Of a DNA stretch of 64,000 nt, positions 45,016-55,869 are shown one piece after another. The DNA lies in contig OV884060.1 in the NCBI GenBank assembly GCA_930367215.1, positions 178,571,253 to 178,635,252 of the forward strand, in the 5' to 3' direction. This DNA comes from Pollenia angustigena (taxonomy: Eukaryota; Arthropoda; Insecta; Diptera; Polleniidae). The first letter of the stretch is position 1. Each line of letters begins with the position of its first letter. Under the pieces are notes generated by a model that did no database searches, had not been told where the DNA came from, and saw only the letters and a list, made by a program, of their open reading frames with translations. A program made the translations under genes and the position numbers.

Positions 45016-46502
45016 CAGGGCTACCAGATAAATTTATGAGAAAATCGTCAGTTTGCTGAGAAAAAAAAATCGTCTTTATCGTTTCGAAAAATCGTCAAAA
45101 AATCGGACAACTTAAAATTTAGTTGTTTTTAAAGAATTTTTGTTCGAAATCTATAAAAAAAACATTCAAACAAAAACATAATTACTTTATACCCAGCTAG
45201 CATTTTCAAACGTGTAAGAGCTACTGTGAGTCTCATAAAGAGCGTCTTTAATCGTCGATGACAGCATTTTTTAATCGCAGAAGATTTCTCACACGGGAAA
45301 AACTGTACCACGAGTCAGATTCTTCCATAGCACGAGAATGACGCTTCTTCAATCGTTGTGGGAATCGTTGAAGAGGTGGGTAAAGATAACACTGCGTCAC
45401 AAATTTCCACCAAAGTCGTGAACAAATGAATCTAACACCTAATCTTGTTGTAAAATTGTCCGCTGGATTCGAATAAAAAAAAAAAAAAAATTGCAAAAAA
45501 TCATCAAATTTATAATGAAGTTTGAAATCTTGTCCACTATAACTTTGCCATTTATTGACTCATCTTCACAAACGGCCCATGGTTATTTTAGAAATTTTAT
45601 AGCCTTTCACGAAATAGAAAGAAAGACATAAACTTTTGAATATATTTGCATTTCAGTCACATACTCTTTTTTTAAAAACACAAATAACGGTTGTTTTGGA
45701 ATATCTCAAAAACTGTTCTAGTTTTGACAAGTCAGATTCAGCGGACAATTTTACATAAAGATTAGGTATCAGATTCATTTAGTCATAAAACTGTCAAGTA
45801 GTGTAATCTAGCGAGACTTTCATGTCAAGAATCGTTTGAGACTCATGTAGATATTCTCTTACAACTCGTGAAATGCTTGCCGTATAATTGTTGAAAATCT
45901 GATTTATACAGGGAACCTTAAAAGGCTCATTCGATGATGGTTTTGACGAAAGATAAGCAAAGCGTAACATTGTTGTTCTTTTTCTCTGAAAATAATCAAA
46001 GATTTTCTTAAGACTTGCATATTACAGCCGTACCTAAACAAAAGCGGTACGAGTTTTCTAGTTTTTGAATAGAGCGGCCTAAACACTTTGCAATAAGAAA
46101 CCCCGATTTTGACAGCTCAGTTAGTAGTGAAGTTTTCCGCTATTTTTAATTAAAAATGGCAATTCAGCTATTTTTTGGTCAATCTAGCGTTTTTATCTCT
46201 ATTTTTATTTATAATTTGTGGGTTTTATTAAACAAGAAAGCTATCACTTCTGTTCGTGATACAACGTTGACGCTCTCGCTTTGGTTTGGCATATCAGTTC
46301 CGCCTTCCGCTCTTATTAAGATACGGCTGTTAAACATTCCAAGATTAAAAAACGAAATTGTCAGAAAAGAAGTGTTTTATTCAGACTTTGGAGACTGAAA
46401 AAATCGTCACTTTTTAGACAAAAATCAGCAGATCGGCACTTTGCTAGTTTCGGAACAAAAAATCGTCAAAATGACGATAAATCGTCAAATCTGGCAGCCC
46501 TG
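45016..46502. mobile_element. hAT-like element with AAAATCGTC subterminal motifs
   Basis: CAGGGCTACCAGAT at 45016 pairs with ATCTGGCAGCCCTG ending at 46502 (one mismatch). Exact 8-bp duplication GTTGCACA (45008-45015, 46503-46510). The ends are crowded with ATCGTC (45042-45105) and GACGATAAATCGTC (46460-46487). Contains a TA-target MITE at 45192. Frames inside (46156-46398) match nothing I recognise. Confidence 0.9.
45192..45882. mobile_element. TA-target MITE, CCCAGCTAGCATTTTC family, copy 1
   Basis: CCCAGCTAGCATTTTCAAA at 45192 pairs with CTCGTGAAATGCTTGCCG ending at 45882, TA on each side. 691 bp, close to the 698 bp of the relative at 56345-57042. Inside is an inverted pair about 45427-45783: CCTAATCTTGTTGTAAAATT folding onto AATTTTACATAAAGATTAGG. 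A related fold occurs inside the piggyBac relic. Confidence 0.72.
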
Positions 46503-46828
46503 GTTGCACAACATATATTCGCGTAACTCAAAAACGGTTTAGTTTATTGAAATTGCTAAAAAAAACCCTAAATTCCGCAAATTTTCTTTAAGAAAAGTTA
46601 AAAATGTTTTCTAATAATAGTAGTCGTTTTTGAAACATAATTTTTTGCCAAAATTTCGAAATTTTTCTTTTTTAAAAATCTAGAATGCTCCTAGATGGGT
46701 CAAATGTAAGACCAACCCCACTTTATTTTCCATCTCAATCATTTCTTTCTAACATACCTACCCGCTATCTCCATTCCTTATTGGTGTTCCCATACAAAAT
46801 GTTCAATGCAGACTAAAAATATATTTAA

Positions 46829-48510
46829 CCCTGCACGGTTACTCTTCGTCGAATCGACGAAGCTCATTTACTTTTAATCATATAACTTTTTTATGAGTGT
46901 TACAATAACGCCCTTTTTGTCTACAACGTTAGCTGATGCCAAAAGCTTGTAGTGAGCAGACGTACGCTGCTGCGCGCTTGATCCTCTAACTTTTTAAAGT
47001 TGAAATTCAGAGGTGTGTACTTGTCACAACGGCGAAGAGTAACTTTAGTTTAAGTTTTTGTGTCTATTTTTTGGACTTTTAAATATTGCCTTTTTCAACA
47101 ATTACGCCATATATACTAACAATATGTTACATAAATATCGAAAATCCAAAAACAGACGACAGTAACTGAAATTCTGAATTTCCCTTTCGTGGCTCCTTAT
47201 TTAAGAGGCAGATTCGGGACACCTGCTTTGCAAACCTTAATTATGGGAAAAATTCAAAATAAAATACCTAATCGACAAGAATCCGTCGAAAATGTTGTCA
47301 AGGACCAAAATAGCATAAAATTTGTCACCTCTGTCCCTATAGCAAACGCAGAACGACGAAAAGTACATGTAATATATGCAAGAAAAGCATCTGTTACGAA
47401 CATAAAGTTGAACATGCGTAAAATAAGGCTAATAAATAAATTTTTTTTTTTGTATTATTTGACAGATTACACTACGTGACAAAATTTCAACAAAGTCGTG
47501 ACCAAATGAATCTAGCAGCTAATCTTTATTTTTTTTTGAGATTTTGAGATATTCCAAAATAACCGTTATTTGTGTTTTTAAAAAAGATGATGTGACTGAA
47601 ATGCAAATATCTTCAAAAATTGTAAACGGATTATCTTTGTTTTTAGTGAAAGGTTATAAAATTTCTAGAATAACCATGGATTGCTTGTGAAGATTGGTCA
47701 AGAAATGACAGAGTTACAGGGGACAAAAGTTCAAGCTTCATTGAAAATTTTATGATTTTGTTAAATTTTGCTCTTTTCAAGTTATTTTTTTTTTAACCAA
47801 TGATTTAAAAATCCTAATGTTTTATTACATGCGACATTAGATTATTTTAATATGAACATTTTGCGCCCAAAAAGACATATATTGGTACAAAAATGGCAAA
47901 TTGTTACTAAAAATTTAGCTTTGTATATTTATTTTTTGTGGGTTAATTCAATTAATCTTCTGTAACTTTGTCATTTTTGCTCCGATCTGGTTCCACAAAA
48001 TGATCGTATTAAAATAGGCTAAAATTTTATTTTTTAGATATTTGCATTTCAGTCACAGCATCTTTTTAAAAAACACAAATAACAGTTATTTTGGAATATC
48101 TCGAAAACTGTTCTACTTTTGACAATTCTGAATTCATATTCGGATTCAGCGGACAATTTTACATATAGATTAGGTTTCAAATTCATTTGCTCAAAAAATA
48201 GTGTTATCTTTAAAGACTGAGTAAGAAAAAAAGTTATTTTTTTACATTTTTAGGTTTTGATGTTTTAAACAGGTAGTTAATTTAAAAAACAAAAAAAAAA
48301 GAGTTTAAATTCGCATCGAATTTTATAGGGAAAATGAATTTTTATTTTTTATACTATATATATTTTTTTTTAATAAAACACTTAACTAAAACAGATTTTT
48401 GTTTATTTTTAACTTTAAAAATCGTTCCGGAAGAATTTCTTTTTTAAAAAGTTCGTCGATTCGACGAAGAGTAATCTTAATGTACTTAAATGAAGAGTAG
48501 CCTTGCAGGG
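46829..48510 (+). mobile_element. piggyBac-like element, degenerate
   Basis: CCCTGCACGGTTACTCTTCG at 46829 and GAAGAGTAGCCTTGCAGGG ending at 48510, with TTAA on both sides (46825-46828, 48511-48514), the piggyBac signature. Comparison with repeat R1 at 4590-4610 confirms a clean insertion. The subterminal palindrome TTCGTCGAATCGACGAA occurs near both ends (46847 and about 48452). A relic of the transposase C-terminus is at 47281-47421. The remainder (47480-48200) is an inverted-repeat block related to 45427-45783, probably a nested insertion. Confidence 0.9.
47281..47421 (+). pseudogene. piggyBac transposase C-terminal Cys-rich domain relic
   Basis: The frame from 47281 reads RRKCCQGPK, an in-frame TAG at 47311, then HKICHLCPYSKRR and CNICKKSICYEHKVEHA, stop at 47419. 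Spacing CxxC, then CxxCx4CxxH, matches the zinc-binding RING-like tail of piggyBac transposases, which binds the element ends. Upstream sequence (47160-47280) is partly similar in character but full of stops. The catalytic DDD core is gone. Confidence 0.82.
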
Positions 48511-49602
48511 TTAAAAATAAGTCCCATAAATGCCCAGAAGTCGCCCCAAGTAAGATGACATTTATGACCGACCTCAATTAGTTTTTTGTTCTTAACATTT
48601 TCTCGAGACATACTTGCCCCTTATCACCACTTCTTAGGGGGCTCCCATACAAATATTGCGTTTTATGAAATTCTTAAATTATTTAAAATTTTTCGACTTT
48701 TGGGAATAAAATCAATCATTTATGGCTTGTTTTGTTTGCAGCTTTGTTTTTTATATGTCCGCATTAGAAGCGTAGCTGCGTTTTTAACGAATTTTTAAAA
48801 AACAAAAATTTCAAAATTTTGGCATAAAAATTATTATTTTTTTTTTTTTTTAATTATGTTTCAAAAACGACTCATATTAGATAAATTTGCAGACAATTTT
48901 ATTGCGGAATTTCGGTTTTTTTAGTATTTTCAATAAACTTAACCGTTTTTGTGTTACGCGAATATATGTTGTGCAACCTCCTCCATTTTCGAAATAACTA
49001 GAGCCAATCTAAAAAAAACTGCAAGCAACCGCCATTTGCCCGGCTTGTCTAAAAAAAAGTGTCAATGTTTTGCACATTGTAATTTAAAGAAGCTGTTGGT
49101 GGAGGGTATCAAAGATTCGACACAGCCATATATACTTCTCTAACTCGTTTAAACTGCAAAAGTTAATTTGCTTCTAAAGATTTATTATTAGAAAAATAAA
49201 ATATGCAATTAGACGATTTTTTTAAATCTTACGGTTTTCTACATATTTTATCTGGCAACTCTGACTGTACCTACTGTACACGATACAATAAAACCGAATA
49301 AAATAAAACAGCAGAGAGTTTTATTTAACGCAAACACACTCACACACTGTACTGTATACCAGTTTGAATACTTTTAAAGTGGTTAGTATCTATTCGGTGT
49401 CCGAAAAGTAAGCATTTAATACAGCAAGTAGTTGTTGTCGATTGTTGTCGTATTTGAAACATACAAACATGCATACAAACTCGATTATTAATGTGGCAAT
49501 TGAACGTATTCATTTAAAAAGCGATTATTCAATATTCTTTTAAAAAAGAGAGATTCTATGTTAATTTAAGAGTGAGTTGATAATCCAAAAAATAAAGAAA
49601 AC

Positions 49603-51669
49603 ATGGATCCTAAAGATGTAAGTTAATTATATTGATTTAGATTACATAGTAAGATAATAGTATTTAATTAAATACTATATTTTAGTCAACGACATCATGC
49701 TTGAGTAGCCATGAAATCGGTTTAAAAATTCTAAGTGGCGAATTTACGTTGTGTCAGAAATTCGCCAGAAGCAGAGTGTGGACAATCTTTGCCAAAGTAG
49801 TGAATGGAGAAGGGGTTGAAATTCCAGAATATGTATATTGCAAAAGTTGCGCAAAAGTTTTCAGATACAATAAACAGTCAACTTCTAATCTAGTAAAACA
49901 TAAATGTTATATCACAAAATTCAATGCTTCTATGAGCCCAGTTGCAGAAATAGAAATTGAAGAGTCCAGATTCACTAACTCTAGGAGTCCAGTCTCAGAG
50001 ATCGAGGTTGAAAAGCCCACAATTTCAGGAACTGGTTTTGAAAACTGCAACAGTAATTTGTCCAAACTTTTGACTAAATGGATAATAAAAAATTGCTGGC
50101 CACATGAGATGATAAAAAATGAAGATCTTAAAGCTGTTTTTCAAGAGTTTGTAAGACTCGGGTCAAAATTTGGTTTTGACATGGATATTGATAGAATATT
50201 ACCGAAACGGCATGCGATTTTGCAAAATGTTAAACATATTTATGAGGAATGTTTTCAAACGGTCAAAGCGGAAATAGCTTCAATAAAAGAAATTGGTTTT
50301 GGCTTGACTGCCAATATATGCACCGATAAATTCTCCAAGCAAAGCTATTTAGCAATAACAATACATTATTTGAAAAGTGGTGTATTAAAATTTTCTCTCT
50401 TGGGTTTTAGGACAATGGATAATGAAAAATGTAGCAGTAAGTATTTGTTTGATATTTTTGATCAAATATGTAACTGTAATTGGGCTTTACTATAGATGGT
50501 AATAAACATACATAAAAAAAACTTATCTTTCGATTTTAGGCAAAATTATTTCCGCTACAATTCAGACGATTGTAGAAGATTTTGACTGTCAACTTTCCAG
50601 TAAATTCATGATAGTAACCGATGGTGGCAGTAAAACAACTGAAGCCCTTCAAAATTGTCAACATTTACCATGTATAACCCAGTTACTTAATAATGATATA
50701 CAAAATTCCCTAGAAAATGTTCCAGAGGTTGCACAACTTATAACATCATGTGTTAAGTTAGTAAACTTTATAAAGGGAAAAGCGTTTGACAACTCTTTAG
50801 GTGACTTATTGCCGAACTATTGTCCTAGTCGTTGGAGTACAATGTACAAAATGTTAAGTGCTATAGAAAATAACTGGACTGAAATCGAAACAACTCTTCG
50901 AAATGAAAACGAAACCGCACAAATTTCATCGATCAATAAAACCCATTTAAAGGCTTTAACAAAAACTCTTCAGCCATTTGAAGATGCCATAGACACCCTT
51001 GAGGATACAAAAACCCCTACGTTACATTTAGTTATATTGTATTTGCATGAGCTAAAGAAGTCATGTGATACAAATGAAGGCCAAAGCAAGGATTTCGATT
51101 TTATAGAGAGTTTGAAGAAAAATTTACGACTCTGTTTGGAAAAAATATCCAATGACAACATTACAGTTCTTCATAAATTAGCACTTTTCCTTTATCCTCC
51201 CACCAACAAACTGCTGCAATTTAACAACAAGGAAAAGCAGTTCATCGAGTCAGAGTGTATACGTCTAATGAAATCCTTTATAACTGAAATAAAACCGATT
51301 GTTAAACAAGAACCTGATTTTCCAACCCAACCGGCATGTAAACGCAAAAAATTATTTTCAGATTTCATAGAATCTGAAACAAATCAAGACCCTAATGAAC
51401 TCATTGCCCAGGAAGTACAATATTATAAAAGCACTCGCGTTGTGAATAGTGAAGACTTCGATGTTTTTAGTTGGTGGGAAATGCAAAAGGATAATTTTCC
51501 ACTGCTTTATAAACTAGGCTGTACCGTATTGTCAACACCGGCAACATGTGCTGCTTCGAGACAAGTTTTTGCGTCTGCCGGTATTTTGCTATGTGAAAAA
51601 TTCGAGGCCTCTAGCGAGTCGGAAGTAGAACAAATTATGTTTATAAACACAAATGCCGAACAGAATTGA
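49603..51669 (+). CDS. Gene B: domesticated BED-finger / hAT-domain protein, 631 aa, three exons
   Basis: Predicted join 49603-49617, 49686-50436, 50540-51669. Exon 1 is ATG GAT CCT AAA GAT followed by GTAAGT; acceptors TATTTTAG and CGATTTTAG; donor 2 GTAAGT, phase 1, exactly as in gene A. The short second intron (103 bp) has no insertion. Visible: BED finger Cys57, Cys60, His77, Cys79; aspartates Asp219 (NICTDKFSKQ) and Asp283 (MIVTDGGSK); hAT C-terminal region with Trp567-Trp568. The catalytic Glu is replaced by Arg596 (ASRQVF), so transposase activity is not expected. The SUMO-type motif of A is damaged (VKQEPDFP, no Ser), while the basic CKRKK patch is kept. The C-terminus is about a dozen residues shorter than A. 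Probably a nuclear DNA-binding protein; the target is unknown. The conserved open frame and splice sites suggest a functional gene. Confidence 0.85.
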
Positions 51670-51785
51670 ATTGAAAATTATTCGTTAGTTTGTAATAATA
51701 GTATTAATTTGTAAGCTGTAAATTTTAAAAATAAAAATTATTTGTTAAAAACAAAACTTAATTTACTTTAAAGTGTGGCTGTTAA

Positions 51786-51791
51786 AATAAA
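51786..51791 (+). terminator. Poly(A) signal of gene B
   Basis: AATAAA about 117 bp past the stop, at the position equivalent to 42687 in gene A. Confidence 0.6.
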
Positions 51792-52005
51792 CTATTTTAA
51801 AAACTCTTTATATTTTAAATGTTTGAATTACATAAAAAAGAAGTTTTATTTAAATTAAAATATGAATCTTAAAATTTAATTAATGTGAAATAAAAGTTAT
51901 AATATGGTTTTACTTTAATCTCAGTGTTTTATTTTAATTTAACAAGTGTACAAGTTTTTTTTGGCTCACTGTATGTATCAGTGGCATTTTGACAATGATC
52001 CCATG

Positions 52006-52130
52006 CAGTGTTGCCAGTGGATTTTTCGAAAAAATACCTACACATGCTAAAAAAAATCTGATTTTTCCCTACACGTGGAAAAATATTTCCCCTACAAAAA
52101 TCCCTATGCATTATTGTCATTAAAATTTAA
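52006..52130. mobile_element. Isolated hAT-like end with CCCTACA motifs
   Basis: CAGTGTTGCCAGTGG at 52006 followed by TCCCTACAC, CCCCTACAA and ATCCCTATG words. It looks like one hAT terminus with its subterminal motif array. No complementary end or 8-bp duplication was found downstream, so it is truncated. Confidence 0.5.
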
Positions 52131-52543
52131 GAAAAAACATTAGCTATAAAAAATAAATTTTATTCGAATATGTATATTACAGCTTTCACAAAAAATAAGC
52201 ACAAAACAAAAAAATTAAACATATGTAAGCTAGACCGACTTAACTTGTATGGAGCTGAAAAAAGTGGTTTTATTACCCATCTGAAAATAAAGCTAAATAT
52301 GTTTTATGATGATTCCCAAAATATTTTGTTTTTAGCGTTGACCATCCCTGAGCTGGACCATTTTTAAAAAAGGTCTATTTACTTAACTCTAAGTCTTAGA
52401 GTCTAAGACGACATATACTACGTTTATACGCACCACTTATTCGCAAATAAATATATTGCAAGTAGAGAATATTGCCTCATAAACAGTGAATTAAATTTTT
52501 ATTTGCGAATAGCTAACTCATGAAAACAATTCCATAGATACAA
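52131..52543. other. AT-rich stretch without recognised gene
   Basis: Contains a short inverted pair TTATTCGCAAATAAAT / ATTTTTATTTGCGAATAG (about 52437-52513) that may be a small hairpin MITE; otherwise nothing is supported. Confidence 0.4.
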
Positions 52544-53038
52544 TTTGGTATCATCGAAAAAAGTTTTTGAAGCAGCGTCCAATTGTATATAAAACTTGAT
52601 CACTTGCGACCTACTAATTGAGATATTTAGCTAAATACATGATTTCGTTTCGGGTTTTCATACAAATTCTACGTATATGGAAATAATGTTCTGCTTTTCA
52701 AATTAAATAAAACGCGAAAATAGCGATATATTTTATCTTTTTTCATATATATTGGTATCAAATTTTTTAATTTTTCAATTTATCAAAATGTTAAAAATAC
52801 AAATACATACAATAAAAAACATAGAATTTATAAAAATCCATTTTGTTTGCAGCATGACCTGGGTGGGCGATTACTTCAATTTGAATAGAAGAACATTATT
52901 TCCACATACGTAGAATTTGTATGAAAGCCCGAAACGAAAATATGTATTTAGTTAAATATCTCAATTAGCAGGTCGCAAGTGATCAAATTTTATATACCAC
53001 TGGACGCTGCTTCAAAAACTATTTTCGATGATACCAAA
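52544..53038. mobile_element. Long-armed inverted-repeat element, TTTGGTATCATCG termini
   Basis: Arms of about 145 bp (52544-52693 and 52886-53038) are complementary with few mismatches. They include AAGCAGCGTCCAATTG, CTTGATCACTTGCGACCT and GAATTTGTATGAAAGCCCG. Total 495 bp, with an AT-rich centre. The target duplication is uncertain. Foldback-like non-autonomous element. Confidence 0.75.
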
Positions 53039-53057
53039 GTTTATTTAAAAAAAAAAC

Positions 53058-53065
53058 TATCGATA
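53058..53065. promoter_or_regulatory. DRE-like octamer TATCGATA
   Basis: TATCGATA, with a second CTATCGAT 11 bp on. This is the known binding site of the hAT-derived factor DREF in Drosophila, but the site lies in transposon-rich intergenic DNA and some fly transposon ends also contain it. A function is not supported by context. Confidence 0.25.
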
Positions 53066-53226
53066 GTTCTATCGATTGTTTTGCAGCTCTACTAGCGGAT
53101 GCTATGTTATTTTGTTTCAGCGTAACTGAAAAAAAAACTTTATTATGACACTCAAAAAATATTGTGCGGTCAAAAATGCTTTTGGTAACATCCAAAAAAA
53201 AGTGCAGTTTTAAAATCAGCGACATT

Positions 53227-53304
53227 AAATTGGTAAAGAACTGCTACAACATTGAATTGGTAAAGAACTGCTACAACATTGAATTGGTAAAGAACTGCTA
53301 CAAA
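53227..53304 (+). repeat. Three tandem copies of a 27-bp unit
   Basis: The unit ATTGGTAAAGAACTGCTACA plus ACATTGA is repeated nearly perfectly, the third copy ending CTACAAATTGCC. 27 bp is nine codons, so frames on both strands stay open; no coding role is implied. Confidence 0.85.
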
Positions 53305-53576
53305 TTGCCTATTAAAATTTTTAATTTTATTCCTACGAATTACCTTTAAAATAACATTTCTTTCTCTGAAATATCTTAACCTGAAGTTTAAAAATCCGCT
53401 CTTCGCTATAATCAAGGTATTTTTGCCATTTTTTTTAATTTGTTGTTTTTTTTCATAATATTTTGTATTTTTTTGAGTTTTCTTTCCGACGACACATCAG
53501 TCTCGAATATCCCGAAAACCTGATGTGATGCAGAAATTTGAGCACAGATTCGAATTCAGCTGAATTCTATGTTAGC

Positions 53577-54519
53577 TTCTGAGTCTTGACTTTTTCCAAA
53601 TTTTTTAGGCCTTTGCTATCATTACATATCGTTACTTTAATTTAGAAAAGGCGTATCTTACATTTTCTTAATTATAGTAACGATATTTACATATGTATTA
53701 TATTTATATTTTTTATTAAATAGATAATTAATTCAGATTTGATGAAGTTTCTGATAAATTAAATTTTTAATGAAGTTAACAATAATTAGGCAAACCGCGA
53801 CCAATGAAGGAAAAATAATATATTTATCCGCTTTAGAGCTTTTCGTGAATTTTGGCATCGATTTGCTAGTGCATATTTTTACCATTTGCAACATTTTTTG
53901 CATATATTAGTCAAAATAGCATTTTTTTAGTTGGCGTAGGCTTGACTATACTTTTTTAATTGTTTATTATATGCCAAATATTTTAAAATTATTTTACTGT
54001 ATATTTCCGGTTTCCCTGACAATAGTCAAACTTAGGTTGAACTTTATTATTATACCTTTCACCGAAGGTAAAAGGGTATATCGTCGGTCTCATGTAGAAA
54101 GGCCCAACCTCGATTTTTTTCGAAATTGATTTTTTTATTGATTCCAATACATTTTCCACAAATACACCTCGTCACAAGAATTTAATGCAATAGCATCAAA
54201 AATATCAGTTTTACAAGCAATTGAAGAAGCCATTTTAGATTGTGATACATACAGTTTCTATTATGTTTTTGCCTTCTCCTGTAAAGTTGCATTTATGTGA
54301 GTTAGGGCCTTTCTACATGAGACCAACGATATATAACTTTGTCATTCCGTTTGTAATTTCTACTATATTGATCCTACACCCTATAAAGTATATATATTCT
54401 GGGTCCTTATGAAAAGCGAAGTTCAAATCCGGTTGTCCGTCCGTCTGTCTGTTGAAATGGGTTTTCCGAAGCCCCCAGAAATGATGGGGGCTTGGTTGGT
54501 ATATGCATTTGTCAGGTAT
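53577..54519 (+). repeat. Recent direct repeat, copy 1 (pairs with 63058-64000)
   Basis: Starting at TTCTGAGTCTTGACTTTTTCC, the sequence is collinear with 63058 onward at a constant offset of 9481 to the end of the window, with only a few single-base differences seen (for example AATTAGG versus AATAAGG). The left flanks differ completely. Includes a TA-TCG MITE (54079) in both copies. Confidence 0.9.
54079..54332. mobile_element. TA-TCG MITE inside the dipteran repeat, copy 1
   Basis: TATCGTCGGTCTCATGTAG at 54079 pairs with CTACATGAGACCAACGATA ending about 54331. The unit at 55075 (AAAAGGGTATATATTAC) is the empty site. About 253 bp. A one-ended relic of the same terminus is at 19982-20004. 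Confidence 0.85.
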
Positions 54520-55460
54520 TCTTATTATAATTTTGCTATTGAAATTCAGCCAGATCGGTCCAAAAATGGCTGAGATATGAGCAAAAAACCACGACTACCT
54601 CTAATTTTTTCCAAAAATCCCTTGTTGTTGTATTTTTTATTATTTTTTCTGTATATCTGGAGAACGGCAAGAGCCAAAGTTTCCAAATTAGATACACACA
54701 TTTAGGTTATCAAGCAATAGTATCTCCCTTACAAAAAATATCAAAAATTGTATAAAAACCTGAATTTTTGGACTGCCATATGACCTACGGTTATCCATTA
54801 CACATCAAAAGATCGGAAATCTTTAGTAGAAAATATTTTCTGAAAAATTCGGAAAGATCGGTTCAGATACAAAAAAGTTATGGCCAAAAAATAAAATACC
54901 CATTTTCGGGAACCATAGATCTTCCCGATTCCTAGCTTTATAGCTGAAGTAAATGGTAAATTTCTTCCTAAACACGTCGGTATTTAAATCTGTCAAATCG
55001 GTTTAAAAAAGGCTAAGTTAAAATCAAAATACTGAAATCCCAAAAATTATTTTTTTATACCCTTCACCGAAGGTAAAAGGGTATATATTACTTTGTCATT
55101 CCGTTTGTAATTTCTACAATATTAATCCTACACCCTATAAAGTATATATATTCTGGGTCCTTATGAAAAGCGAAGTTCAAATCCGGTTATCCGTCAACTC
55201 AACTGTGTTGAGTTGTGAACAGTAAACGGGCCATATTTCATTTTAATGATATTCAAATAACGTTCCTTTATGGTTTAGTTGTCTAGGGGTGTGTTTAGTT
55301 AGAAACTGTAAGTTCCCTGGTTCGAATCTTTGTTTTTTAAAAAGAAATATTTTTATTTTCAATATTTTTATGTTCTAAAAACGATTTAAAGAAATATTTA
55401 CCAGTTTTCGCTTTTTAAATTTAATTTATAATGAAGTTTTAAGTATTGTGAATATGTATG

Positions 55461-55547
55461 TTTACATATCGTCGGTTGATTATTTAATTGTCGTATGTGG
55501 ATACAAATTACATACGACAATTAAATAATCAACCGACGATATGTAAA
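55461..55547. repeat. Perfect 38-bp-arm palindrome with TCGTCGG terminus
   Basis: TTTACATATCGTCGGTTG at 55461 continues to TTAATTGTCGTATGT (55498). After an 11-base loop (55499-55509) the exact reverse complement runs to 55547. The outer part shares ATATCGTCGG with the TA-TCG MITE family, so it may be a minimal hairpin member. Confidence 0.85.
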
Positions 55548-55869
55548 AATTATTTAGTTTTTGTGTAGTTGCTCTGCATTCTGCTCGCACAATGGTGAAG
55601 GGTATATAAGATAAGCGAAAGGTTTCTATTTCCTAGCAACTTTCCATATTGCCAAGAAAGGCCCAATTGTGCCATAAATCCCAGCACTGACTCACACACA
55701 TTTGCTTAGTTCAAACAAAACTCAAGAGGAGTGTTACCAGATCTTAAACTTTACATATAAATCTGCTATTGTTTCAGGCTAAAAAGAAGAATATTAAAAA
55801 TTTGATAGAGAAAAAATTTTTAAAACAGTGCTTAAATTTTTGTATAAATTTTCTTAAAAAAATTATTAA

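Larger units (their letters stand above)
44901..49048. mobile_element. Inverted-repeat element with AGCCGGGCA termini, host to hAT and piggyBac insertions
   Basis: The left arm, about 44901-45015 (AGCCGGGCACATGGCG, AAATCAAAGC-type core, CGAAAATGGAGGAGGTTGC), is the reverse complement of about 48962-49048 (GCAACCTCCTCCATTTTCG ... CGCCATTTGCCCGGCT). Inside lies repeat R1 copy 2 (46680-46828 plus 48515-48935). With the hAT (45016-46502) and piggyBac (46829-48510) removed, the element is about 1.0 kb. The left half of the R1 region at 4137-5450 may be a relative. Confidence 0.65.
54040..55620 (-). repeat. Tandem GGTGAAGGGTATA-type repeats, opposite orientation to 11590-12792
   Basis: ATACC(T/C)TTCACCGAAGGTAAA at about 54053 and again at 55059 begin two units. 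The first has GACCGATCTGG-type and TTCTGGGTCCTTATG blocks that are the reverse complement of those at 11870-12720. The second unit is interrupted by unrelated sequence (55190-55450) containing a tRNA-like GGTTCGAATC word and a perfect palindrome (55461). Confidence 0.65.

Noticed and set aside
53058..53065. TATCGATA as evidence that genes A and B are DREF
   Set aside because: A single octamer in transposon-rich DNA; the proteins share only the general BED-hAT architecture visible here, so no gene symbol was assigned.
55285..55335. tRNA gene near GGTTCGAATC
   Set aside because: Only a B-box-like word is present; no acceptor stem or anticodon arm can be drawn.
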